Shown: positions 15,838 through 23,949 of the stretch, piece by piece
Layout: each line of letters opens with the position of its first letter
How positions within the stretch are numbered: the first letter of the stretch is position 1
NCBI GenBank assembly: GCA_022843045.1
Contig: JALHOJ010000009.1
Span: forward strand, 1-64,000
Length of the DNA stretch: 64,000 nucleotides
Source of the DNA: Phycisphaerales bacterium
GTDB taxonomy: Bacteria > Planctomycetota > Phycisphaerae > Phycisphaerales > UBA1924
Direction: 5' to 3'
Notes under the pieces: model-generated
The model's input: only the letters and a program-made list of their open reading frames with translations
The model's database searches: none
What the model was told of the DNA's origin: nothing
Position numbers and translations under genes: made by a program

Positions 15838-16328
15838 CACCGCTTCATGTTGACAAACTGCAGCGGCACGCCCACGTCCGCGGCTTCCAGTACCTTCATC
15901 GCGGCCTGCAGGTCGTCGATCTGCTTGCCCGTCACGCGGATCTCGTCGCCTTGGATGCTGGCTTGCACCTTCAGCTTGCTGTCCTTGATCGCCTTGACGA
16001 GCGCCTTGGCCTTGTCCTGCTCGAGGCCATCTTGAATCTTGGCCTCCCACTTGAGCTTGCCCGCCAGCGTGGGTTCCTGATCGCTCCACACGAAGGTTTT
16101 CAGGGCGATACCGCGACGCTGCACGCAGGTTTCGAACATTTCAAGGAAGTTTCGGAGCTTTGTCGCGTCGTCCGCGACGAGCTTGATCTTCTTCTCCTTT
16201 TGGTCGAGATGAATCTCGGCGGTCTGGCCGCGGAAGTCAAAGCGCTGCTGCACCATCTTGTGCGTGTTGTTGATGGCGTTGTCGAGTTCGGGGAAGTTGA
16301 CCTTGCTGGCGACGTCGAAACTTGGCAT
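15837..16328 (-). CDS. yajQ: YajQ family nucleotide-binding protein
   Basis: A 163-aa cytoplasmic protein matching the YajQ family throughout. It starts MPSFDVASKVNFPELDNAIN, has FDFRGQTAEI near residue 30, and ends with VGVPLQFVNMKR, close to the family's invariant LQFVNFR. Members in other bacteria bind cyclic di-GMP or nucleotides and affect transcription or folding; which applies here cannot be told. The stop overlaps the queE start, and the ATG is 8 bases past the upstream hydrolase stop, so the three form one operon. Confidence 0.93.
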   Translation of the reverse strand: MPSFDVASKVNFPELDNAINNTHKMVQQRFDFRGQTAEIHLDQKEKKIKLVADDATKLRNFLEMFETCVQRRGIALKTFVWSDQEPTLAGKLKWEAKIQDGLEQDKAKALVKAIKDSKLKVQASIQGDEIRVTGKQIDDLQAAMKVLEAADVGVPLQFVNMKR

Positions 16329-16336
16329 GGGCGAGT

Positions 16337-17179
16337 TTAGGTTTGTGGAGTGACTGCGTCAGGCGGCACGGGTCGCAGCCACTTCTGCAGGAACGCGACC
16401 TGGGAGTTCTTGGCATCGTTGGAAACTCGCCCGAATCCGCTGTGTTCCTGCGGAGCGCCGGTGGTCTCCCAACTGACCAGTTCGATCTGGCTGGGGCCCA
16501 CGCCGCGGTTCTGGTAGTGCTCGCGAAGTCTCTGGATGAAGCGATCCTGCACGCTGAAGGGCACCAACTCATCCGCCCGCGAGTGCAGGGCGAGCAGTGG
16601 CAGCGGTCGGAAGGTGTTCAGGTGCTGCATCGGGTCCAGTCGCTCGACACGTTCGCGCGGATGGGTCGCGACGCCCATTGATGGAGGCTTGTCCGCAGGA
16701 AAGTAGAGGCCCGTCAGCCATCCCGTCGTCGATTCGACCGCCGCGGCGACGAAAGGGTGTGGATCGCACAGGCGGCGCAGCGTTGTCATGCCCCCCAGCG
16801 ACATGCCGCCGATTGCGAGGCGATCGAGATTGAAGACGCCTTGCCATTGCGGGTCTGAAAGATGCTCAACGACCGTGTCGACTTCGCCCACTGCTTGTTC
16901 GAGCGCGTCGAGCGTGTGCTTGGGTGTGTCCCAGCCTTCGCGCTTGCGTTCGCCGTGCCCTGGCATGTCGATGGCGCACGCGGCGATGCCAGCCCGAATC
17001 CAGCGGAGGTATCGGCCTGGATCAAGCTCCTTGTTCGCGGTGCGACCGTGCATCCAGAGGACGGTGGGGGCGGGCCGCTGCCAGTCTGGGTGCGCGAGCA
17101 GCACGGGGATGTCGCCAAATCGCACGGTCTTGGCGCGTTGGGCGAGGTCGCGGGGGAATTGAGCGAAGCGGTCGATCAC
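16337..17179 (-). CDS. Cytosolic alpha/beta hydrolase
   Basis: A 280-aa serine hydrolase of unknown substrate without a signal peptide. Landmarks are VLWMHGRTANKE (oxyanion, residue about 45), IDMPGHGERK (about 72), nucleophile elbow GGMSLGGM (about 125), acid HSRADELVP (about 200) and His in QEHSGFG (about 250). The long lid between nucleophile and acid (TGWLTGLYFPADKPP) resembles dienelactone-hydrolase-like or feruloyl-esterase-like enzymes. Starts with GTG at 17179. It is separated by 8 bases from yajQ downstream, and by about 50 bases from terC upstream. Confidence 0.88.
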   Translation of the reverse strand: MIDRFAQFPRDLAQRAKTVRFGDIPVLLAHPDWQRPAPTVLWMHGRTANKELDPGRYLRWIRAGIAACAIDMPGHGERKREGWDTPKHTLDALEQAVGEVDTVVEHLSDPQWQGVFNLDRLAIGGMSLGGMTTLRRLCDPHPFVAAAVESTTGWLTGLYFPADKPPSMGVATHPRERVERLDPMQHLNTFRPLPLLALHSRADELVPFSVQDRFIQRLREHYQNRGVGPSQIELVSWETTGAPQEHSGFGRVSNDAKNSQVAFLQKWLRPVPPDAVTPQT

Positions 17180-17227
17180 GGGTTCGCAGAGAATCGAGAA
17201 AGGAGAATAGAGAAAAGACGGCGCGGA

Positions 17228-18769
17228 TCACGTGCTTGGAGGTGCTTGGGTCGGCGGATTGGCAGTCGGCGGCTTGCGCACATACGCGAGATACGCCAAG
17301 AAAACCTGTCCGAAAAGAACCGGGATGATTCCGCCGATTACAAGGCCGATGGGGATGCGGTGCTCGAGCAGTTCCTTGTTGCTCGAAAGCAGTCCCCACA
17401 CAAAGTTGATCGCGACGTGTCCGTACAAGTGGATGAGCAGGCCCACCAGCAGCGTGATGCTCATCAGCCCCGCCATCGCCCAGGGTCGGAACCGCTTGCG
17501 GGCCTCCGCCGCGGCGAAGTTGGCGGCGTCTTCGGCCTTCTTGCGGTACTTGTTGACGAGGACGCGGGCCCAGACGAACTCGCTGGCCAGCAGCGCGAGG
17601 GCGATGATGAGAATTGGGATGCCCGGGCCCGGACCGATGGCCATGACGAAGCCGACGATCAGGCCGGTCATGCCGATCACAAAGATCGCGATCTTGCGAA
17701 TCCGCGAGAGCGTGGCGCGGGCGAGACGATCGGCGTCCTCGCCCAAAGGCGACACATCGGCGGATGCGGAAGAGGTGCCAAACATGCTTGCGATGATCGC
17801 TCCGAAGGCGAGGGATCCGCCTACGAACGCGAGTTTCTGCAGCGTGGTGAGCTGCCAGCCGTCGGTGTGGAACTGACTGAGAATCTTGCTTGCGGGGAGA
17901 GCGATGATGATCGCGCAGTATGCGAGGATCATCGCCAGGCCAATCTTGAAGTACCGCAGGCGCGGGATGATCAGGGCGAAGACGGGCGCGAGCGACCGCA
18001 GGCACAGGAGAGCCATGGCGCTCGCGGCAAAGATCAGCAGCGGCTCGCGCGTAAACGCGAAGCTCGCGGGGATCGAGTCCATCGCCATGAAGACGTCCGC
18101 CGTCTCGATCATGAGCACGGGCACGACCAGGCTTGTCAACCGCGTCTTGCCGTGCGATATCTGGACCGGATCATCGGACTCGGGCCGGTCGTGAATCGGC
18201 GCGACCTTTCGCGCCAGCCGCACCAGCAGGTTCTTGTCGGGGTCGAGGTTCTCCTTGCGGATCAAAATCATCCGAAGCGCGGCGAGCACCAGGAACGCGG
18301 CGAGCACAAAGCGGAACCACTCCGCGTTGAACGTCAACTGCCCGATGATCAGGATCATCGCGGCCCGAAACGCCAGCGCGATGAGCATGCCCCACAGGAG
18401 CAGCCGCGGCTGCAGGTCTTCTCGCACCTTGAAGTATGCGAAGACCGCGGCGAGCACGAAGATGCTGTCAAGGCTCAGCGAAATTTCGAGAATGAACGCC
18501 GAGATGTACTGCAAGACGGCTTCGTGGCCCGAGAGGGCGTCGGTGTAGCTGTCCTCGAGCCCTGCCCCGAAAACCTGATGCTGATAGGCGAAGTAGATCG
18601 GCAGGCACAGGACCATCGCGATGGTGAGGTATCCCAGGCCGTGTGCCGCGCTGCGTTGGAGGGGCGAAAGCTCGACCAGCCATGCCCGCAGGCGCGTGCG
18701 CAGCACGAACAGGTCCAGCAGGACCAGCAGGAGCACCAGCGACGCGACTGCCAACCAAAGAACGATCAT
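17228..18769 (-). CDS. TerC-family integral membrane protein with a PGPG-containing C-terminal extension
   Basis: A 513-aa inner-membrane protein with about ten helices. Residues about 60-320 are a TerC domain: ISLSLDSIFVLAAVFAYF and VLMIETADVFMAMDSIPASFAF carry the acidic residues within helices thought to bind metal ions. Residues about 355-420 contain IGPGPGIPILIIALAL followed by WARVLVNKYRK, the pattern of the PGPGW membrane family, which is usually a separate protein. Two more helices and a Pro-rich tail follow. TerC relatives (Alx, YkoY) export manganese or protect against tellurite. Adjacent to a second TerC gene, 36 bases apart, so likely co-transcribed. Confidence 0.88.
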   Translation of the reverse strand: MIVLWLAVASLVLLLVLLDLFVLRTRLRAWLVELSPLQRSAAHGLGYLTIAMVLCLPIYFAYQHQVFGAGLEDSYTDALSGHEAVLQYISAFILEISLSLDSIFVLAAVFAYFKVREDLQPRLLLWGMLIALAFRAAMILIIGQLTFNAEWFRFVLAAFLVLAALRMILIRKENLDPDKNLLVRLARKVAPIHDRPESDDPVQISHGKTRLTSLVVPVLMIETADVFMAMDSIPASFAFTREPLLIFAASAMALLCLRSLAPVFALIIPRLRYFKIGLAMILAYCAIIIALPASKILSQFHTDGWQLTTLQKLAFVGGSLAFGAIIASMFGTSSASADVSPLGEDADRLARATLSRIRKIAIFVIGMTGLIVGFVMAIGPGPGIPILIIALALLASEFVWARVLVNKYRKKAEDAANFAAAEARKRFRPWAMAGLMSITLLVGLLIHLYGHVAINFVWGLLSSNKELLEHRIPIGLVIGGIIPVLFGQVFLAYLAYVRKPPTANPPTQAPPST

Positions 18770-18805
18770 CCGTGACTCTCTGCGAACAGGGAAGGACGCG
18801 GAAGG

Positions 18806-19966
18806 CTATTCCTTCGAAGGATCGTTGGGGGTGGAGGGGTCGTTCGACTTAGACGCGTTCTTCTTTCCGACCACCAGCGACGCAAGCACGCCAAAGGCGA
18901 GTGCCCCGCCGATGATGCCCAGCGATAGCGAACTGCCGATGTGCAGTTCGGGTGTGGGAAGGGTCAACACAAACCTGCCGTTGAGCCAACCCGCCAGTTC
19001 GGCCCATCCGGGCAGCAGCATCTTGACGCCCACAAACCCCAGCACGAACGCCAGGCTGTACTTGAGCATCGAGAAGTTGTGCATTGCCCCGGCGAGCGCG
19101 AAGTACAAGCTGCGCAGGCCCAAGATCGCGAAGACGTTGCTGGTGAAGACGATGAACGGCTCCTGCGTGATCGAGAAGATCGCGGGAATCGAATCGACCG
19201 CAAAGACCACGTCGGTGCCCTCGACCATCACGAGCACGAGGAACAGTGGGGTCGCGAACCGCTTCCCGTCGATCCGCGTGAAGAAGTGGTTGCCGTCAAA
19301 GTTGGGCGTGACCGGGTACAGCTTCTTCGCGATGCGAAAGACAAAGCTCTTCTCGGGCTGAAACTCGTCATCCTCGCCGCCCTTGGCCAGCTTGATTGCT
19401 GTGTAGACCAGAAACGCTCCAAAGACGTACAAGATGTAGTGGAACTGCTTCACCAGCTCCGCGCCCACGCCGATCATCAGGCCCCGCAGGATCAACGCCC
19501 CCATGATGCCCCAGAACAGCACGCGATGCTGGTATTTGGCGGGAATCCGAAAGTACGTGAAGATCAGCGCGATCACGAAGATGTTGTCCATCGACAACGC
19601 GTACTCGATGATCCAGCCGGTAAGGTACAGCGTCGCCGCCGTCTTCCCGGGATTGACCGCGGCAATCGCCGCTTCCGAGCCCTCGGGCGGTTGCCATGTT
19701 GCGAGCTGATCCGCGGGCACCTTGGCCTGCTGCGCCGCCATCATCCGCGTGGACTCGACGAACTGCTCGCCATAGCCCATGAAGTTGTTGCCGTAGATCT
19801 GCCACACAACCAGCGAGAAAAGGGCACCCAGGCTTGCAAACGCAAGCGTGAAGAGCGCGGCCTTCTTGATGCTTACCGGCTCGTCCTTGCGATTGAGCAG
19901 GAATAAGTCGACCGCGAGCATCGCGAGCACAAAGATGACAAAGCCAGCCCAAAGCCACACATGCAT
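18806..19966 (-). CDS. TerC/Alx-family membrane protein
   Basis: A 386-aa integral membrane protein of the TerC family, about nine helices, likely metal export (manganese in studied relatives) or membrane metal homeostasis. Signatures are WIIEYALSMDNIFVIALIFTYF near residue 118 and VMVEGTDVVFAVDSIPAIFS near 245, each holding Asp/Glu within a helix. A loop of about 60 residues between TM2 and TM3 (NNFMGYGEQFVE onward) is longer than in most members. The start MHVWLWAG at 19966 begins directly with TM1; the longer frame upstream shadows rdgB. It is a paralogue of the downstream gene but lacks its PGPG extension. I saw no yybP-ykoY manganese riboswitch in the 64-base gap to rdgB. Confidence 0.9.
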   Translation of the reverse strand: MHVWLWAGFVIFVLAMLAVDLFLLNRKDEPVSIKKAALFTLAFASLGALFSLVVWQIYGNNFMGYGEQFVESTRMMAAQQAKVPADQLATWQPPEGSEAAIAAVNPGKTAATLYLTGWIIEYALSMDNIFVIALIFTYFRIPAKYQHRVLFWGIMGALILRGLMIGVGAELVKQFHYILYVFGAFLVYTAIKLAKGGEDDEFQPEKSFVFRIAKKLYPVTPNFDGNHFFTRIDGKRFATPLFLVLVMVEGTDVVFAVDSIPAIFSITQEPFIVFTSNVFAILGLRSLYFALAGAMHNFSMLKYSLAFVLGFVGVKMLLPGWAELAGWLNGRFVLTLPTPELHIGSSLSLGIIGGALAFGVLASLVVGKKNASKSNDPSTPNDPSKE

Positions 19967-20030
19967 AAGCGACGAGGGTATCGCCAATGTGCTCCAAACG
20001 CGTCGTGAATCCGCGTGAGTATGGTTGAGG

Positions 20031-20696
20031 ATGCTGCAGGTTGTTCTCGCCACGTCCAACGCCCACAAGGTCGCAGAGCTCGAGGAGGTCTTCCGCGAGG
20101 TGCGGCTCAACGACGTGCGTCTGCTGTCGCTCAAGGAAGCGGCCAAGGGCAAGGTGCTGACCGAACCTGCCGAGACGGGCAAGACCTTCCGCGAGAACGC
20201 GATCATCAAGGCGATGGGCTACGCGGCGCAGACCGAGATGCTCTGCCTTGCGGATGACAGCGGGCTCGAGGTCGAGGCCTTGGGCGGCAAGCCGGGAGTT
20301 ATCAGTTCGCACTACAGCACCGACGGGCGCGAGACAGGCCTCTCCCGCGCGCAGCGCGACGCGGCGAACAACCAGCGACTGCTGAAGGAACTCGAAGGCG
20401 TGCCCGAAGAGAAGCGCGGGGCGAGGTTCGTCTGCGTTATGGCCCTTGCCCAGCCGCTCAAGAAGGCGATCGTGTACACCTGCGAGGGACGCTTCGAAGG
20501 GCGCATCGGTGTTCCGCCCCGCGTGCCAGCCGGCAAGGACGGTTTCGGCTACGACCCTCTGTTTCTCGTCGGACCACAGCATGCCCAGACCAGCGCGGAA
20601 CTGCCGCCCAAGCGAAAGAACGAACTCAGCCATCGAGGTCAGGCCGCTCGCGACATGGCGGCGTACTTGTGGGAGTACCTGAGCAAAAAGCGATAG
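20031..20696 (+). CDS. rdgB: dITP/XTP pyrophosphatase (HAM1/RdgB)
   Basis: Hydrolyses non-canonical purine triphosphates (dITP, XTP) to monophosphates, keeping them out of DNA and RNA. The 221 residues are close to the usual length (about 195-205). Signatures are LATSNAHKVAELEEVF near residue 5, DDSGLEVEALGGKPGVISSHYS near 75 (substrate pocket and catalytic Asp), GKDGFGYDPLFL near 168 and LSHRGQAARDM near 205. The ATG at 20031 is preferred over an in-frame TTG six bases upstream. Diverges from terC, and converges with comB, 12 bases away. Confidence 0.95.
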   Translation: MLQVVLATSNAHKVAELEEVFREVRLNDVRLLSLKEAAKGKVLTEPAETGKTFRENAIIKAMGYAAQTEMLCLADDSGLEVEALGGKPGVISSHYSTDGRETGLSRAQRDAANNQRLLKELEGVPEEKRGARFVCVMALAQPLKKAIVYTCEGRFEGRIGVPPRVPAGKDGFGYDPLFLVGPQHAQTSAELPPKRKNELSHRGQAARDMAAYLWEYLSKKR

Positions 20697-20708
20697 TCGA
20701 TTCGCGGT

Positions 20709-21566
20709 CTACAACTGAATCAACCCGCTTGCTACATCGAACACCGGCACCACCGGCACTGCATCAATCGTGGAGCAGAACTCCACATCCCTGCGCAGCC
20801 CCAGCGTGACCATGTTTCGCCCGCCCCGGCTGCCGCACATCGCTTCGACGATCTTGTCCTGACCGCCTTGACTGATGATGTGCCACAGGTGCGTTGCGAC
20901 CTGCCACGAATCGTCGCTGGTCGTCCCTCGCCCCGCAACGAGCAGCATCCTCGCCATCGCCCCGGCGACCAGCACGTCGTCGAGGCTGATGTCGCTCCGC
21001 GTGCCGCATGCGAGGATGTGTACGGGTCGGCGTTCGTTCGCGAAGGCCTCGCAAACCTTCGTGAGATTCACGAACGATCCGACGATGATCTTCGCCGCGT
21101 GCCGGGCGTGCAAGAGTCCTGCGGTACCGTTGCTGGTGGTAAAGACGATGGTGCTGCCCGCGATCCGCTCGCGTGTGTAAGAGAACGGCGAGTTGTCGAG
21201 GTCAAATCCTTCGATTAAGACGCCGCCCCGCTCGCCGCCCAGCAACACTTTCTCTTCCCTGTGGGAGGGGCTAGAGGTGGGTGCGTCTGCAGAAGAATCT
21301 CGCCCACCCCAACCCCTCCCTCTGGGAGGGGCTTTCAGGGCCGCGGCCTTCGCTCGCGCTTCTTCCGCCGTCAACACGGGCACGATCGCCGCGGCTCCTT
21401 CGCTGAGGGCCTTGGCAATCGTCACGCTCGCGCGAATCGCGTCGATCACGATGACGACGCCGCCCGTGAGGGCTTCGGGCGCGACGCGATCGGCGTGCAG
21501 GTGGACAAGAAGCGGACGGTCGCCTGCGTCGTGCTTGGGTGGTGGGGGGAGGTCGGGTGCGGACAT
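20709..21566 (-). CDS. comB: Probable 2-phosphosulfolactate phosphatase, with an in-frame palindromic insertion
   Basis: ComB-family phosphatase (2-phosphosulfolactate to sulfolactate in coenzyme M synthesis). In non-methanogens the true substrate is unknown. The core matches the family: VVIVIDAIRASVTIAKAL near residue 38, LLGGERGGVLIEGFDLDNSP near 107, IVFTTSNGTAGLLHA near 138 and RSDISLDDVLVAGAM near 190. Residues about 77-106 are an extra Pro/Arg/Gly/Ser stretch (PPRGRGWGGRDSS and so on) encoded by an inverted repeat in the DNA (21257-21329). The family normally passes directly from the EEARA helix to LLGGERGG. The insertion keeps the frame, so the protein is probably functional with a surface loop. 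Confidence 0.88.
   Translation of the reverse strand: MSAPDLPPPPKHDAGDRPLLVHLHADRVAPEALTGGVVIVIDAIRASVTIAKALSEGAAAIVPVLTAEEARAKAAALKAPPRGRGWGGRDSSADAPTSSPSHREEKVLLGGERGGVLIEGFDLDNSPFSYTRERIAGSTIVFTTSNGTAGLLHARHAAKIIVGSFVNLTKVCEAFANERRPVHILACGTRSDISLDDVLVAGAMARMLLVAGRGTTSDDSWQVATHLWHIISQGGQDKIVEAMCGSRGGRNMVTLGLRRDVEFCSTIDAVPVVPVFDVASGLIQL
21257..21329. repeat. Palindromic repeat inserted inside comB
   Basis: The left part (21257-21281; core GTGGGAGGGG) is an imperfect inverted copy of the right part (21303-21329; core CCCCTCCCTC), about 80 percent matched with one gap, around a 21-base spacer. The purine/pyrimidine-biased arms differ from the flanking coding DNA. It encodes residues 80-104 of ComB in frame. 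Its position inside a conserved gene suggests a mobile palindromic element like those known inside Rickettsia proteins. Confidence 0.75.
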
Positions 21567-21678
21567 GATGGAAGGTAGTGGACGCGAAAACGACCGGCGG
21601 AGAGCCGGTCGCGTGATTCAGGGCACAAAGATATCGCCACGGCTGCGGCTTCGCCGAAGCGGTGGCACGCCAGTCACT

Positions 21679-21930
21679 TCACGCGGGCGTCTTGTACGCC
21701 ACGACGCCCGGCTGCTTGCCGCGAATCCACGGGTTCGCGTTGCCGCGGGGCATTTGGGTGCGAGAGAGATGGTCGAAGTATGAGCGGAGTTGCTCTGCCG
21801 TAAACCGGCTCAGAAACTCAGCGCTGGCGCTGGGACTGATGGCGAGAATGTGCTCAATCAGTTCGCCTCGGGCGAGCGATTCGGTCGGCTTGACTTCGCC
21901 TGTGAAGGGCAGGGGGTTGGACGGGTGCAT
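21679..21930 (-). CDS. Small hypothetical protein
   Basis: An 83-residue protein I do not recognise. The N-terminal half is amphipathic helix (TESLARGELIEHILAIS, then EFLSRFTAEQLRSYFDHLS), and the C-terminal third is extended and rich in Gly/Pro/Asn (RGNANPWIRGKQPG). No signal peptide, membrane segment or Cys. The ATG at 21930 is chosen; the frame runs further upstream but that part has no protein-like composition. It stands between comB and the hypothetical at 22145, with about 110 and 215 bases of non-coding DNA on either side. Probably a real, lineage-specific gene. Confidence 0.6.
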   Translation of the reverse strand: MHPSNPLPFTGEVKPTESLARGELIEHILAISPSASAEFLSRFTAEQLRSYFDHLSRTQMPRGNANPWIRGKQPGVVAYKTPA

Positions 21931-22144
21931 GGGGCGGGCTCCGGGTGGTGATCGAGAGAAGTCCTTCAGCGAACCAGCTAACCTGCGGTCTCGCGGGCGG
22001 TGCGAGATCTGCGCACGTTGCGCAGGAGGTGAGCATCCGGGCGAGTCTTGCGCGGACGGGTGCGCTTGACAACCCGGATCACGCACGGATCGCAATTCGC
22101 GTGCCGCGGGCCAGGCGACTGAGCAGATCAAACCGCAAACCACC

Positions 22145-22726
22145 ATGCTGCAACCAGCCGTGATCATCGCCAAAGACCAGATTCGCGACTCACGCGAAGG
22201 ACGCGAAGCTGGACGCATCCTGCTCGACGCCAACGCGCTCGACGAGGCGACGTGGCCACGCCGCGTGCCTTCGGATCCCGGCCTGCTCGTGGTTCGCTCG
22301 GGATTCAGCCCAGACCCTACGGATCTTCAGCCCCTGTGGCTTGCCGGTCCGCGGGGCGAATGGGCACGTTTCGCCGCGCATGTACAAAACCTGTGTGCGA
22401 CCGCTGGCCAGACCCCGGTGGTGTGGCCTTGCCTGGGCGATGTGTTGTCTGACGCACCCAGCCTTCTCACGTTCCTGCGCGGAGCCCCGGCGTGGCGCTT
22501 TGTGGTTGAGCCGCTTGCGCTGCTGACCCCGGACATGCACCGCAACGCCCCGGAGCATCTCGACCGTCTGGCGGAGTTGCTCTTCGGGCATCATGCGTGC
22601 GCAGGCGTGGTGGTGGGAGCTGGCGGGCCCGTTTCGTCGCTGGCTGCGTTGGGAAAGGTCCTCGCTCGAGCCCAAAGCCCGATCTGGGTGCGGGATGGTG
22701 AACAAGCCATGCTGAAGGACTTGTGA
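22145..22726 (+). CDS. Hypothetical protein, possibly TIM-barrel-like
   Basis: 193 residues, soluble, no signal or membrane segment. The pattern of strand-plus-helix units (LLVVRSG, TPVVWPCLGD, RFVVEPLALLTPDM, CAGVVVGAGG) and the EHLDRLAELL helix after an MLTPDM-type segment recall part of sugar-phosphate isomerase/epimerase TIM barrels. It is shorter than a full barrel and lacks clear metal ligands, so the family call is weak. The ATG at 22145 opens directly into the protein. It lies 82 bases before nuoC on the same strand and may be co-transcribed. Confidence 0.7.
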   Translation: MLQPAVIIAKDQIRDSREGREAGRILLDANALDEATWPRRVPSDPGLLVVRSGFSPDPTDLQPLWLAGPRGEWARFAAHVQNLCATAGQTPVVWPCLGDVLSDAPSLLTFLRGAPAWRFVVEPLALLTPDMHRNAPEHLDRLAELLFGHHACAGVVVGAGGPVSSLAALGKVLARAQSPIWVRDGEQAMLKDL

Positions 22727-22808
22727 GCAGTGGCCGGGAGGATCGCATCGGACCGGCCCCGGTAGCCAGCGCCACTCTGCCCTTGCGAACTTCCTATCAT
22801 GCTTCCGC

Positions 22809-23369
22809 ATGACGCAGGCCAAAGTCTCCCTCGATCATCCCGTCTTCAAAATCGTCAAGGACGCGTTCCCGGGCAAGACCTTCCGCGGCACCGAATTCCG
22901 CGGTCAGTCGACGCTCATCGTCGACGCCAAGGACCAGCACGAGGTGCTCGCGTTCCTGAAAAGCGACGAACGCACCAAGTTCACGTTCCTCAGCGACATC
23001 GCGGGCGTGGATTACCTCAACTACCCCACCAAGACCATCGGCCGCTTTGCCGTGGTCTACAACCTGATTGCGATGGAGCGGGACGACCGCTTCTTCGTCA
23101 AGGTCTTCCTCGACCCCAGCCTGCCCACCGACGGCATCGCTAACGACCCGGCGTTGCACCTCGACAGTGTGACTGACCTGTGGCCCGGGGCCGAGTGGAT
23201 GGAACGCGAAGTCTTCGACATGTTCGGCATCCGCTTCCGCAACCACCCGGACCTCCGCCGGATTCTGACCTGGGAGGAGTACCCGGCCCACCCGCTCCGC
23301 AAGGACTACCCAGTCCGCGGCCGAGGCGAGCGCGAGACCTATCGCGTCGTGGACCGCACGTCCGCGTGA
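22809..23369 (+). CDS. nuoC: NADH-quinone oxidoreductase subunit C
   Basis: The 30-kDa-type subunit of respiratory complex I, in the peripheral arm facing the cytoplasm, beside NuoD. The 186 residues cover the whole family. Signatures are FTFLSDIAGVDY near residue 58 and the diagnostic ERExxDMFGIxFxxHPDLRRIL string (read here as EREVFDMFGI then RNHPDLRRIL) near 138-160, ending HPLRKDYPVRGRGE. The rest of the nuo operon (A, B, D and so on) is not adjacent: the neighbours are a hypothetical gene and queF. This is therefore an orphan nuoC, and the remaining subunits must lie elsewhere if complex I is made. Confidence 0.93.
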   Translation: MTQAKVSLDHPVFKIVKDAFPGKTFRGTEFRGQSTLIVDAKDQHEVLAFLKSDERTKFTFLSDIAGVDYLNYPTKTIGRFAVVYNLIAMERDDRFFVKVFLDPSLPTDGIANDPALHLDSVTDLWPGAEWMEREVFDMFGIRFRNHPDLRRILTWEEYPAHPLRKDYPVRGRGERETYRVVDRTSA

Positions 23370-23479
23370 GTCGCGCTGCACTCCTGCCAGAGAGCGGGCA
23401 GTTGAGTGGCGAGGATCGTCAAATGAACGCACCAAACTAAACTCCCGCTGCCTTACAGGGTCTTGTGAGATGCTGCCCC

Positions 23480-23860
23480 ATGCCTGACGCCAAACTGCTC
23501 GAAGCCTTCCCTTCGCCTTCCGACACGCCCTTCGTGATCGAACACATCGCCGAAGAGTTCACGAGCGTGTGTCCCAAGACCGGGCATCCGGATTTTGGGG
23601 TGGTGACGGTGCGATTCCAGCCGCGTCCTGCAAAGGCCGGCGGGATCTGCGTGGAGCTCAAGAGCCTCAAGCTCTATCTCCACAGCTTCCGCAGCGAAGG
23701 CATCTTCTACGAAGCCGTCACGAACGCGATTCGAGACGACCTCGCCAAGCTGATGCAGCCGATGTGGCTCGTGATCAAGACCGACTGGAAGGGCCGCGGC
23801 GGCATTCGGAGCACGATTCGAGCAACATCTGGAGACGTCCCCGCGATCTGGATGGCGTAG
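23480..23860 (+). CDS. queF: NADPH-dependent 7-cyano-7-deazaguanine reductase
   Basis: Reduces preQ0 to preQ1 in queuosine synthesis. The 126-residue length is that of the short, YkvM-type unimodular enzymes. The covalent nucleophile Cys and the proton donor Asp are both in SVCPKTGHPDFG (about residues 30-41), and the QueF motif that binds NADPH appears as ELKSLKLYLHSFR (about 60-72). The ATG at 23480 (MPDAKLLE) is preferred over the in-frame GTG at 23465. It lies 110 bases after nuoC; I found no convincing preQ1 riboswitch in that gap. Functional partner of queE at 15124. Confidence 0.93.
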   Translation: MPDAKLLEAFPSPSDTPFVIEHIAEEFTSVCPKTGHPDFGVVTVRFQPRPAKAGGICVELKSLKLYLHSFRSEGIFYEAVTNAIRDDLAKLMQPMWLVIKTDWKGRGGIRSTIRATSGDVPAIWMA

Positions 23861-23949
23861 CCGCATAAGCCACATCCATACGCAAGTGTCACCTGCTTGG
23901 TACCTTCGCTTCGATCACAACCGCCCGCCAATCCGTCGCCACCGAGCGA

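Noticed and set aside
19967-20030. yybP-ykoY manganese riboswitch before the TerC gene
   Set aside because: The gap is only 64 bases and shared with rdgB; the conserved loops are not seen.
23370-23479. preQ1 riboswitch before queF
   Set aside because: A CAAACTAAA segment recalls the tail of a preQ1-I aptamer, but there is no matching stem with a suitable loop upstream of it.
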